From NCBI GenBank assembly GCA_037178625.1, contig CM074140.1, positions 1,736,001 to 1,800,000 of the forward strand: a stretch of 64,000 bases of DNA, read 5' to 3'. How positions within the stretch are numbered: position 1 is the first letter of the stretch; each line of letters opens with the position of its first letter. The stretch is from Skeletonema tropicum. Taxonomy: Eukaryota; Bacillariophyta; Thalassiosirophyceae; Thalassiosirales; Thalassiosiraceae. A program made the position numbers and the translations under genes. Below, piece by piece: positions 31,290-42,174 of the stretch. The notes under the pieces were generated by a model, which had not been told where the DNA came from, ran no database searches, and was given only the letters and a program-made list of their open reading frames with translations.

Positions 31290-34200
31290 GGTTCAATGGG
31301 GTGCCGCTGGCCACTGGCCAGCCCACACTGGCTCTCCCAGATCAGATATGAGACTGTAGCATCGATTCTACAAACGCAATCGTCTGAGCAGTGCTAATGT
31401 GCTTTTATCGTATCAACGCCGAGTACAAGGGGTCGCTAGAAGCGGTTCATGCTCGTATTGACGACGATATGTACGAATTGGTTGGAATGGGGTGCCGCTG
31501 GCCAGCCCACACTGGACCTCTCAGATCAGCTATGAAACTTTAGCATCGATTCTACAAAAGCAATCCGTCTGAGCAGTGCTAATATGTTTGTATAGTATCA
31601 ACGCCGAGTACAAGGGGTCGCTAGAAGAGGCTCATGCTCGTATTGACGACGATATGTACGAATTGGTTGGAATGGGGTGCCCCTGGCCAGCCCACACTGG
31701 ACCTCTCAGATCAGCTATGAGACTGTAGCATCGATTCTACAAACGCAAGTTGTCTGAGCAGTGCTAATATGTTTGTATAGTATCAACGCCGAGTGTAATG
31801 GGTTGCTAGAAGCGGCTCATGCACGTATTGACGACGATATGTACGAATTGGTTGGAATGGGGTGCCGCTGGCCAGCCCACACTGGACCTCTCAGATCAGC
31901 TAATGTGCTTGTATAGTATCAACGCCGAGTATATTGGGTTGCTAGAAGCGGCTCATGCTCGTATTGACGACGATATGTACGAATTGGTTGGAATGGGGTG
32001 CCGCTGGCCAGCCAAAACTGGACCTCTCAAATCATCTATGAGACAGTAGCATCGATTCTACAAAAGCAATCCGTCTGAGCAGTGCTAATATGCTTGTATA
32101 GTATCAACGCCGAGTACAAGGGGTCGCTAGAAGAGGCTCATGCACGTATTGACGACGATATGTACGAATTGGTTGGAATGGGGTGCCGCTGGCCAGCCCA
32201 CACTGGACCTCTCAGATCAGCTATGAGACTGTAGCATCGATTCTACAAACGCAAGTTGTCTGAGCAGTGCTAATATGCATGTATAGTATCAACGCCGAGT
32301 GTAATGGGTTGCTAGAAGCGGCTCATGCACGTATTGACAACGATATGTACGAATTGGTTGGAATGGGGTGCCGCTGGCCAGCCCACACTGGACCTCTCAG
32401 ATCAGCTAATGTGCTTGTATAGTATCAACGCCGAGTATATTGGGTTGCTAGAAGCGGCTCATGCTCGTATTGACGACGATATTTACGAATTGGTTGAAAT
32501 GGGGTGCCGCTGGCCAGCCCACACTGGACCTCTCAAATCATCTATGAGACAGTAGCATCGATTCTACAAAAGCAATCCGTCTGAGCAGAACTAATATGCT
32601 TGTATAGTATCAACCCCGAGTACAAGGGGTCGCTAGAAGAGGCTCATGCACGTATTGACGACGATATGTACGAATTGGTTGGAATGGGGTGCCGCTGGCA
32701 AGCCCACATAGGACCTCTCAGATCAGCTATGAGACTGTAGCATCGATTCTATAAGATCAACCCGTCTTAGTATCAATGCCGAGTATATTGGGTTGCTAGA
32801 AGCGGCTCATGCTCGTATTGACGACGATATGTACGAATTGGTTGGAATGGGGTGCCGCTGGCCAGCCCACATAGGACCTCCCAGATTAGATATGAGACTG
32901 TAGCATCGATTCTACAAACGCAATCCGTCTGAGCAGTGCTAATAAGGTATGCTTGTATAGTATCAACGCCGAGCATAATGGGTTGCTAGAAGCGGCTCAT
33001 GCTCGTATTGATGACGATATGTACAAATTTGTTCGAACGGGGTGCCGCTGGCCAGCCCACACTGGACCTCTCAGATCAGATATGAGACTGTCGCGTCTCT
33101 TCTACGCATGCCAACCGTCTGCGCAATAAAAATGTGCTTGTATAGTATCAACGCCGAGTATATTGGGTTGCTAGAAGCGGCTCATGCTCGTATTGACGAC
33201 GATATGTACGAATTAGTTGGAGTGGGGTGCCGCTGGCCAGCCCACACTGGACCTCCCAGATCAGCTATGAGACTGTAGCATCGATTTTTTAAACGCAATC
33301 CGTCTGAGCAGTGCTAATATGCTTGGACAGTGTCAACGCCGAGTACAAGGGGTCGCTAGAAGCGGCTCATGCTCGTATTGACGACGATATGTTCAAATTT
33401 GTTCGAACGGGGTGCCGCTGGCCAGCCCACACTGGACCTCTCAGATCAGCTATGAGACTGTAGCATCGATTCTACAAAAGCTATCCGTCTGAGCAGTGCT
33501 AATATGTTTGTATAGTATCAACGCTGAGTGTAATGGGTTGCTAGAAGCGGCTCATGCTCGTATTGACGACGATATGTACGAATTGGCTGGAATGGGGTTC
33601 CGCTGGCCAGCCCACACTGGACCTCTCAGATCAGCTATGAGACTGTAGCATCGATTCTACAAGATCAACCCGTCTTAGAAGAGCTAATATGTTTGTATAG
33701 TATCAACGCCTAGTATAATGAACCGCTAGAAGCGGCTCATGCTCGTATTGACGACGATATGTACGAATTGGTTGGAATTGGGTGCCGCTGGCCAGCCCAC
33801 ACATATATGAGACTTTAGCGTCTCTTCTACGCATGCCAACCGTCTGCGCAATGATAATGTGCTTGTATAGTATCAATGCCGAGTATATTGGGTTGCTAGA
33901 AGCGGCTCATGCTCGTATTGACGACGATATGTACGAATTGGTTGGAATGGGGTGCCGCTGGCCAGCCCACATAGGACCTCCCAGATTAGTTATGAGACTG
34001 TAGCATCGATTCTACAAACGCAATCCGTCTGAGCAGTGCTAATCAGGTATGCTTGTACAGTATCAACGCCGTGCATAATGGGTTGCTAGAAGCGGCTCAT
34101 GCTCGTATTGACGACGATATGTACGAATTTGTTCGAACGGGGTGCCGCTGGCCAGCCTACACTGGACCTCTCAGATCAGATATGAGACTGTAGCGTCTCT

Positions 34201-35195
34201 TGATCTGACAGATATGAGACTGTAGCGTCTCTTCTACGCATGCCAACCGTCTGAGCAGTGCTAATAGAAAATGCTTGTATAGTATCAACGCCGAGTGTAA
34301 TGGGTTGCCAGAAGCGGCTCATGCTCGTATTGACGACGATATGTACAAATTTGTTGGAGTGGGGTGCCGCTGGCCAGCCCACACTGGACCTCTCAGATCA
34401 GCTATGAGACTGTAGCATCGATTCTACAAAATCTATCCGTCTGAGCAGTGCTAATATGCTTGTATAGTATCAACGACGGGTACTAGGGGTCGCTAGAAGC
34501 GGCTCATGCACGTATTGACGACGATATGTACGAATTGGTTGGAATGGGGTGCCCCTGGCCAGCCCACACTGGACCTCTCAGATCAGCTCTGAATCTTTAG
34601 CATCGATTCTACAAAAACAATCCGTCTGAGCAGTGCTAATATGCTTGCATAGTATCAACGCCGAGTATAATGAAGCTCATGCACGTATTGACGACGATAA
34701 ATACGAATTGATTGGAATGGCTTGCCGCTGGCCAGCCCACATACGACCTCTCAGATCAGCTATGAGACTGTAGCATCGCTCCTGCGCACGCAAGTTGTCT
34801 GAACAGTGACATTGTGCTTTTATCGTATCAATGCCGAGTATTTTGGGTTGCTAGAAGCGGCTTATGCTCGTATTGATGACGATATTTATGAATTGGTTTT
34901 AATGGGGTGCCGCTGGCCAGCCCACACTGGACCTCTCAGATCAGCAACAAGACTGTAGCGTCTCTTTTACGCATGCCAACCGTCTGCGCAATGATAATGT
35001 GCTTGTAACTTATCAACACCGAGTATATTGGGTCGCTAGAAGCGGCTCATGCGCGTATTCATGACGATAGATACGATTTGGTAGAATGAAGCACTGTCGG
35101 TAAGCCCGCACTGGACCTCTCAGATCATCTACGAGACTGCAGCATCGTATCGCTTCTATGCATGCCAGCCGTCTGCGCAGTGCTAATGTGCTTTT
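31290..35195 (+). repeat. Tandem satellite, about 21 monomers of about 185 bp
   Basis: The block CGTATTGACGACGATATGTA recurs about 21 times with spacing mostly 183-190 bp; shorter spacings of about 131-136 bp come from internal deletions. Each monomer contains GGGGTGCCGCTGGCCAGCCC, GAGACTGTAGCATCGATTCT, TCTGAGCAGTGCTAAT and CTTGTATAGTATCAACGCCG. A higher-order repeat of about 506 bp is visible: 31790-32150 is nearly the same as 32296-32656. Divergence grows toward the right end (34.6-35.2 kb). Many monomers hold a short open frame (INAEYIGLLEAAHARIDDD) closed by a stop about 45 codons later. Confidence 0.95.
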
Positions 35196-35456
35196 CATGC
35201 ACTCTTATCTTGATTATACAGAAGTAGAAGAGTTAAGCAGTCTTGCGATACAAATGCGAGATGCCCGTATTAGATTGATTAGGTTTAAGAGAGGAGATAA
35301 TCAATAGGAGTTGAATATAAGTATATCATGCGTGATATGCTTACACAGCAATAATTGTGAATCCAAGCCACTTGGTTGGTGGAAACTATCCATCTCATTG
35401 GGCAATTCACGTGAAATCGGTTGCTGAAACAACGATAATATCAGAAGCCACATTCT
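35196..35456. repeat. Flank of the satellite, duplicated (inverted) at 51.15-51.42 kb
   Basis: Sequence from about 35207 (ATTATACAGAAGTAGAAGAG) to 35456 is matched in inverted orientation by 51147-51400 (CTCTTAAACCTAATCAATCT, CTTCTACTTCTGTATAATCC). The satellite itself is absent from the second copy. No gene is recognised here. Confidence 0.75.
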
Positions 35457-36015
35457 TTAGAACTTTTCATATGGAAGCTCCTCGATGACAGGGCACACTC
35501 CAAACGTGTTACACTGAATCAATGTCATTCCAGGCTGTCCAAGATAACTGGACGGTGCGTCCGCCTTGTGCTCACACGAGTAAGTAGTGTACATGGGACC
35601 GGGAGGTCCTGTGTAGCTCTGAACACATACCCAGCACTTGTTGTTGCCCCCCCCTGCTGCATTGTGCGTTGCAAGCATGCTCGGAGAGAAACGCACCTTC
35701 TTTCCACTCGATGATTTCGCCGGGCATGGCCGTTACAATGTCTGATATGCCGCATGTACACCCTCCCTTATCTCCAAGCCCGCACTTCCACCACGTGTAC
35801 GTGACGGGAGGCAAATCTCTGCCCTGATCACCAGGTGGGAAAAGGGTAGTGACGCAGCGCTTGTCTCCATCGATGTTTTTGTTGCGAAACATTTTTTGGG
35901 TTTCTTTGGTACAGTCTACAGGGACCTGGATTGCCTTCGATTGATTGTCATCGCAAGTGCCCTCTCCAAAGGTGGAAGGTAGAAAGAGGAAAGCGATTGC
36001 AGAGATGAGCTTCAT
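35457..36015 (-). pseudogene. Secreted Cys-rich protein, frameshifted copy
   Basis: An intact start at 36015 gives a signal peptide (MKLISAIAFLFLPSTFGEG), then a Cys-rich domain with CDDNQSKAIQVPVDC, PPVTYTWWKCGLGD, GGCTCGISDIV and HACNAQCSRG. At an eight-base C run (35647-35654, a G run on the coding strand) the frame shifts. The conserved remainder continues in another frame: KCWVCVQSY, YTTYSCEHKADAP, GQPGMTLIQCNTFGVCPVIEELPYEKF, stop at 35457-35459. The partner copy at 50780 has one base fewer there and reads through. The shift may be a real lesion, allelic, or a homopolymer error in the assembly. The family is not recognised. Confidence 0.7.
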
Positions 36016-38755
36016 GTTGTAGGGAGAGGAAGACTAGTAGGTTGCGGTTTGCGGTAAGGATTGTATCTTTCAATATTACTTTTATGTCGTAACTGAGCAA
36101 CCTTGCGGAAGTTTTGAGGTTAGATTTTTCTGTGTCCGCATCGTGTCAATGAAGTCTTTTCGTAATGACCATCTGTTCGATCACTTGGTAGGTACTTTTA
36201 CCTTGAATTTGAGAACATTCCCCCGCTAAAAGACAGAATCTGGGTAGCCAGGACGACTCTTTTAGTTGCGATTTGTCAGAGATGTTATTCCTTGTCATCG
36301 GTTGCCAGGAAGACGCTTTTAGTTGCGAATTGAAGATAGACATCGTTCCGCAGTGGCACAGGAAATGTGAACTAACGCAGTCCTACATACTATAATACTG
36401 ACCATCTTCTTGATTTATTGATACTCATTGAACTGATTAGGGACGCTCGGTATTGAATTTCATCTTATGCAAGTAGAGGTGACTCATTGACCGCGTAAAA
36501 AGCCTTCTCAACCAAGAGTAAAGTAGAAGTATGTGTACTAAGTAAGGACTTGAATGTTTGACGTCATTTGGCCTGCTCATAATTGGATCCACATCAACCA
36601 CGAAAACGCTCCAGAGTCTCATCCTTCCTGTATGTCGCCTCCGTCGCCAGACCGTACATAAGTAGAGGGTCTATCTCAACTCCTACATTAGATAGATAGA
36701 TTATTTTAGTCACTACTCTCTAGACACCAGTGTCAGTAGAGAAAGAAGAATTTAAACCTGGAGGGGCTCGGGCTGGTCCCGAAGACGCCTGTGCAGCCTG
36801 CTGGGAACTAACTGGTCGACGGATGTGGAAAGCGAACGCCTTGGTGCAGGCAAGGCCAAACTGTTGAAGGTAATGGATCTGAGGGGTGGGTGTTGTGTAG
36901 GAGTGGCCATAGAATCGCTGGTGGGCTGGTTTGGAAGTAGACCATGAGGAATTTCCAAGGGGAAGGATGCCATGAGGAGCTGAGCTTTGAAGTGAGTCGC
37001 GGTACATCTTCGTTGCGTGATGCTTGCTGGCTGGAAAGGAGATTGGTTGGATGGGGTCGTCGCCGAATAGGAATCTGCGGAACATTGGACCTAAGCCGCC
37101 ATACGGGCATATTTGCCCACATCATTTGGAGGTGTTCGGCATCGGAATGGAGGGTGCGAAGAACGTCTTCCCTCGACATTGTGTCGTGGTGACAGTACAA
37201 TTCCCCATACTTATCTCTATCTTACGCTTGTACTCGGAGTATTTGCAACTATTTTTGCAACCGTGTAATCACATACATGGTCACATAGTCGTCACACATG
37301 TCAGATCACGTGAAAGATGTGATTTTTCTTTATGACAAAGACATTGACACAAGACATGCCTACCATGACATGCGCTTCATTTGCCCTTGGGTCGTCGTTC
37401 AGCCACCGCCATTGGCCATGAAATGGTATTGCATATTGTGAGCTTCCGTCAGAGCCGTCGATCGTCGTCATTAGCGTTATAGAATCACTGAGAGCATCAT
37501 TGAAAAAGAGGCACGCGTGTGCTTGCAGCATTATGTAAGTTTCTCACAGCAAATCAATCCAAACCGGAGGGAAGATCACATCTACGACAACAGCAGCGGC
37601 AGTTTTCAACAATTGAGTGGACGTGAGATGTTGTTTGAAATGTTATCGTGGCTATCTCTGAGTGTGCTCAGACGAGTGGTCGTCAATGATGTTGTCGTCT
37701 AAGAGGGTGATGTGCGTTGCGCTTATCCCTGACATCCTATCATATGGCAAAATGCTTTTCTATGATAAGTCGTACACACGTTCCGTCAATAATTAGTTGT
37801 TATTCAATGTTATGTTATTTGCAGTGTCTCGGAAAGATCTAATATATCCTATTACCCAATGCCATGAACATGTGTGCATTATGTGTGTTGAATTAGCTTT
37901 TCAAGTCAATTTTCATCTTGCTTATGTTGCCAACTGACTCATCGATCAGTACGCTATCCATGCAAGTAGTGAGTGCGCCATCATTGTACCCCGTACATAA
38001 TCCTCTATTATACTCGTTTTTTATCACACCAAACGTGATATTTGTGTCGGCACACACAATATGTCAGCCGCTGATGTATGGTATGGACGATACGTCTCTC
38101 TACTAGATGATCGATATATCGTTCGACATCAGCCATACCATTCGATTCAGCTGCCTTATGGGATCGCCATACAATGTATTCTGCTATCGCACGGTCGTAT
38201 AGATGATGGTGTGTTGATCTAGCTGGGCTAGAGTGTACTTATGGTGATCGGCGCCTACTGCCGGAGCGATGGAAAAGAAGTGTGACCAATGACCGCTCTG
38301 CGCTGTCACACTGCGTTTACTTTGGGTTGCAAAAGTTGCAAAAAGCATGCTCTTTTGCAAGGATTTTTGCAACTTCGGTTGCAAAATGACCATAAAATAC
38401 CACAATTAAGACCGACATACCACGCTCCTGACGTGAAATATTTTTATTGTATAATCACGCTACGAATTCCTCTGTAGCTTTTGCTACTTGGGTTGCAAAT
38501 CCGGGTTAATACATAGTATATATCTATAAGGTCTTTCTTCCATTTGAGAAAACATCCGTAGATTCGGTACGTAACACAGACATATTCTAGATGATACGTA
38601 GGAATTCAATTCCTACATACAGCCGGCGGAAGAGATCGGGACGGACAGGTTGAGGCCACAACATGCGCGTGACCATGCCATACTATTGTACCATGAACCA
38701 TGAATCAGCATGCCATATCCAAGCTGCTCGCGGTTCTCAATCAATTATTTAATCT
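36016..38755. other. Intergenic, repeat-rich, with one possible gene remnant
   Basis: This 2.7-kb stretch contains two imperfect copies of a short segment with CTTTTAGTTGCGA (36250-36330), a dense group of TTGCAA words at 38320-38400, and a remnant described separately at 36720-37200. Bases 36736-36855 recur inverted at 51837-51938. I find no intact conserved gene. The right end must hold the promoter of the PIG-Q gene. Confidence 0.5.
36720..37200 (-). pseudogene. Possible degraded coding remnant, partly duplicated
   Basis: Two overlapping minus-strand frames cover this stretch: one starts at 37200 (MYCHHDTMSREDVLRTLHSD), the other runs from 37085 to 36720 and ends ARAPPGLNSSFSTDTGV. They look like two parts of one reading frame split by a shift, but I recognise no family, so this is uncertain. 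The part encoding AFAFHIRRPVSSQQAAQASS is present again, inverted, at 51837-51938, where it directly borders the cyclase/carrier duplication. Confidence 0.3.
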
Positions 38756-40615
38756 ATGATGGTGCTGATTTGGCCCGATAATTTGCCGCTTCTTTCACTT
38801 ACACAAGACAATAGTGTAGTCATTGGCAGTCCATCTGCATCTGAATCTGTTCTTGTTGGTTTTGTAGACGAAAAATTCTCAACCGTCGTAATCGGTGCAA
38901 TAAAATTAGATTCAAAGCTGCATAAAGATCTCAATAAGGAAGTAACTTCTGCTATTGAAAAATTAGCTGAGTGCCATTCGCACTGCAGCCGACAGACGGA
39001 AGGTTGTTGTCAAGAATGTAGTGAATGCACAACTTATCAATCTCTCCGTGTTGTAGCTGCACTTGACGAGAGCAACGGCACGAAGAAAAATTTAGAGAAG
39101 CATAAAGAAGTGATCATCTACAACCCTACGGATGCAAATACTTGGAATGCACAGTACAATCAATTCAGAAAATACAACAACAAAGAAGGGACATCGCAAA
39201 CGAATCGGATGCGTATGATGAGCAACTCTACTGTAGTGTTTAGAGAATTGTCATTAGTATTGAAGACAAAACTGCAGCAAAGGATGCATTTCGTTGCCGA
39301 ATCAACTAAATCCACCCTCAAGATGCCACCAGATACAACCACCGAGCCGAAATGCAACCCTATATCAAAGGACAACTCTGATTGGTTCGGGGAGCAGTCG
39401 TTGTTTTCACTGCACTGGAATTCATCGACTGTAAATCCAAACAGCGTTACTCTCTTCGAAAAGCGAATACCAATTGTCCGTGCACTAAAATCAACTTGGC
39501 GAGAAGGGAGGTGTTCTATTTTATCTGCTGCAATCGCTTTAGACTTCTTGTTGGGATTGTTGATTGGAGCATGTCTCATTCAATACCCAAAACCGCTGAT
39601 ACAACAGATTGCTCAAGCAATCTCATTTCATGATCAATTTTTCAATCACAATTTACAATGGTTAGAAACATTTCCGGCTGGATTCAAACTGAATGTCGCC
39701 TTGACACATCGCGTCGGGAAGGAGGTGCGCTGGGTACTATTTTACCACGAAAGGATGTATTCGTCTATGTCTGCAGCAACTGCTATGTTATTTTGCGACA
39801 CAATCTCCTTTGAGCAAATTGCATCATCTCTTCTGCAAAGCATGGGTGTTTTAACTGCACTTTTTGGATCACGATTCTTCTTCGCAATTGCATTTGACAT
39901 GACACGCTTGACGTTACTACACATCCGTCTCCTCTCAGAGGTATTCGCGGCATGTCTACGCTTTGAAATGTCAGCATTGAAATCATTCTGGCTTCTTTTT
40001 ACCGGGAAGAAGCGCAATGTGCTGCGACAAAGATCTGACCATTTGCATTACGATCATATGCAACTCTTGCTTGGGATGATTTTGTTCTCGACATGCCTCT
40101 TTTTGTTCACTACAGTATTGGTTTATCACTGGTTCTACGCAGTCACCAACATTGGAGCAGAGTTATTTTGTGGCATCTTATGGTTCCTTCACGTGAGCTT
40201 GGAAGGATGTGTGCAATGTGAACGCATTATTTTGCGAAGAAGGAGGAATAGGAGCAACGATACTTGGAAGGGGAACGAAGTTCAATTTGCACCTGTCTCT
40301 CTGCATGAGAGTATCAGCAACTTGGATGCATCTTACTTGACGCACTTCTTGTATGACGAAGGTTCTGAGAGGAAGGATGTGCGAAGTAACTTGTTGCTAT
40401 CAAATGTTTCAACAGAGTATCAGCAATCAAGTGTGTGGAAAGTAGCATTTCGATTGGAGTCTGACTTCAGTATCGTCTCCACCGCGTTAGCATCATCCAT
40501 TTCATCCGCGTTTTCTCAACTTCCGACGCTTCTCAAAAGACTTCTGTTTGGATCTCAATGCAACTTGACTCATGCTTTTATTGGTTTTACAAATTCATTG
40601 ATCAGGGGCAAGTGA
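38756..40615 (+). CDS. PIG-Q/GPI1 subunit of GPI N-acetylglucosaminyltransferase
   Basis: The protein has 619 residues from ATG 38756. The first half is variable, with a Cys-rich patch (CHSHCSRQTEGCCQECSEC). The second half is the Gpi1 domain with several membrane helices: LDFLLGLLIGACLIQ, the block WLETFPAGFKLNVALTHRVG, a helix pair around SSLLQSMGVLTALFGSRFFFAIAFD, the signature FTGKKRNVLRQRSDHLHYDHMQLLLGMILFSTCLFLFTTVLVY, and WFLHVSLEGC. PIG-Q stabilises the ER enzyme complex that adds GlcNAc to phosphatidylinositol in the first step of GPI-anchor synthesis. The length is within the family range. It converges with the histidine phosphatase gene, with 16 bp between stop codons. Confidence 0.9.
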   Translation: MMVLIWPDNLPLLSLTQDNSVVIGSPSASESVLVGFVDEKFSTVVIGAIKLDSKLHKDLNKEVTSAIEKLAECHSHCSRQTEGCCQECSECTTYQSLRVVAALDESNGTKKNLEKHKEVIIYNPTDANTWNAQYNQFRKYNNKEGTSQTNRMRMMSNSTVVFRELSLVLKTKLQQRMHFVAESTKSTLKMPPDTTTEPKCNPISKDNSDWFGEQSLFSLHWNSSTVNPNSVTLFEKRIPIVRALKSTWREGRCSILSAAIALDFLLGLLIGACLIQYPKPLIQQIAQAISFHDQFFNHNLQWLETFPAGFKLNVALTHRVGKEVRWVLFYHERMYSSMSAATAMLFCDTISFEQIASSLLQSMGVLTALFGSRFFFAIAFDMTRLTLLHIRLLSEVFAACLRFEMSALKSFWLLFTGKKRNVLRQRSDHLHYDHMQLLLGMILFSTCLFLFTTVLVYHWFYAVTNIGAELFCGILWFLHVSLEGCVQCERIILRRRRNRSNDTWKGNEVQFAPVSLHESISNLDASYLTHFLYDEGSERKDVRSNLLLSNVSTEYQQSSVWKVAFRLESDFSIVSTALASSISSAFSQLPTLLKRLLFGSQCNLTHAFIGFTNSLIRGK

Positions 40616-40631
40616 TAAATTCAGCATACCA

Positions 40632-41620
40632 TTACAAATAATTACTACTATCAGTAGCTTCAACAAAATAGTCTAAGTCGATTCCTTCTGATACCCCAAA
40701 GTATTTGCCACCATTTTCCTGAAAGTGCTTTGCAGAGAATCCCCATGGATATGTAGTAGGAGAATTCTCTGTAACGTAACTTGAATTGTCATGTCCAGAT
40801 TGCATGATTGTCCACGGTCCCCTATTGACCCGTTCCAAATGATAAATACCACAGGGTGCGAACTTGAGACCAGTCATGGAACATCTCAAAAACGCAGCCA
40901 CCAATGCTACCGAAGCTGCATGTGAAAACATAACAATGTTTTGTCCATAATGCGCCCTTTCCACACAGCGAGCAAACGTTTCCATTCTTTGACAGTACCT
41001 TCCGGCAAATGCCTCACATGCATACCCAGTCTTCGGGCAGTGATATCCTGGGGTGGGTTTTACATTGAGTAATGAATTATAATTTGGATCAAGCATTGGG
41101 AAGTAAGCAAATCGTTGATGTGGTGTGGGCAATACTTGTTGCTCACTTGTATCTGGTGTAGCGTGTGCTTCTGACAATCCATTTTCAATAGAGAGTGGTA
41201 TGCCAAATGTGTGAGCTGTTGGAGTAGCAGTTTGGATTACTCGAAGGTAGGGAGACACCAGAATTTTGTGTATTACTCCACTATTGCCATCGTCGGTATC
41301 ATCATTGTTGGGCAAATTTTCTTTAACAATCTTTTGCAGATAAGCTGCCGTTTCACTTGCTTGTTGATTTCCGAGCGCTGACAATGGAGGGTCTATCATA
41401 CTGCACTGTGAGCGGAAAGAGTCAAAAAGAAATAATACACAAGAACATGAAGTAAAAGAAAGCTAAAAACTAACGCACCTGTCACCAAGCATCCGCTGTT
41501 CTTGGCCGAATCAGCCCAGCTGGGATTTGCATAGTCGAACCGATCTCCATGGCGGATTAAAAAGATTCGCGAAATGACATCGCCTTCGTTGGTTTCTTGA
41601 CGGGGTAGACTGGGTGCCAT
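40632..41620 (-). CDS. Histidine phosphatase (phosphoglycerate-mutase-like), two exons
   Basis: Exon 1 runs from ATG 41620 to about 41486 and exon 2 from about 41405 to 40632. A GTGACA donor with a CACAG acceptor keeps frame (302 residues, intron 80 bp); a second in-frame pairing (GTTAGT donor at about 41475, GTGCAG acceptor ending 41401) is also possible, so the exon edges are uncertain by a few codons. The catalytic RHGDR motif has the phosphorylated His24. DPPLSALGNQQA is the typical second block, Arg100 lies in SPYLRVIQTA, and the second catalytic His207 is in IVMFSHAASVAL. These residues indicate an active phosphatase-type member (UBASH3/STS-like in pattern) rather than a glycolytic mutase. 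The substrate is unknown. Confidence 0.85.
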
Positions 41621-42042
41621 GGCTGTTAAGACTCTAGGTTGTTGTGGGGTGTGGGGTGTGGCGTGGCGTGGGGCTGATGGCTGAATGGCTAAATGGTTGG
41701 GGCACGACGGTTCACCGCGACGGTTAGCGTCTTTTGAAAAATCCCAAAAAATCCCAAATTGTGACAAAACTAATGACGAAATGCGCTGATAGCGTGTCTT
41801 TTAATGTATCATTGAATTTTTCTGTTACAGAAGTTTTGAAAAACAAGCGCGTGCGCGCGAGAGACGCTAACCGTCAAATTTACGTAGATGAACCGTCGTG
41901 GGGGATGAGAGGATGGCTGGGGGAGGCTGGAGGCGCGGGAGCGAGCGCCTGATGGAGCGTTTTCGTGGTTGATTGGAACCAATCACGAGAGCAACACACA
42001 CGTTGAGAGTACGTAGGTATTTTTTTACCCGTATGTGTACGT
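41621..42042. other. Intergenic, upstream of the histidine phosphatase
   Basis: This 422-bp stretch has a G/T-rich run (GTGGGGTGTGGGGTGTGGCG) just upstream of the phosphatase start and short palindromic CGCGTGCGCGCG near 41850. No gene is seen. Confidence 0.45.
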
Positions 42043-42174
42043 ACCACTCTACCAACTCTCTACCATCTCTCTACATCTCTCTACCAACTCTCTACCAACT
42101 CTCTACCTCCCTCTACCAACTCTCTACCAACTCTCTACCAACCCTCTACCAACCCTCTACCAACTCTCTACCAT
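42043..42174. repeat. Minisatellite of CTCTACCAA-type units
   Basis: About 130 bp are made of variable 9-11-bp units such as CTCTACCAACT, CTCTACCATCT and CTCTACCAACC. The same motif family forms a second tract at 48649-48660 plus 49359-49495. Confidence 0.92.

Noticed and set aside
31290..35195. Satellite as a CRISPR array or as a series of small genes
   Set aside because: Monomers are contiguous and about 185 bp long without unique spacers of constant size, and the genome is eukaryotic. The short frames inside monomers are interrupted in many copies, so they are not called as genes.
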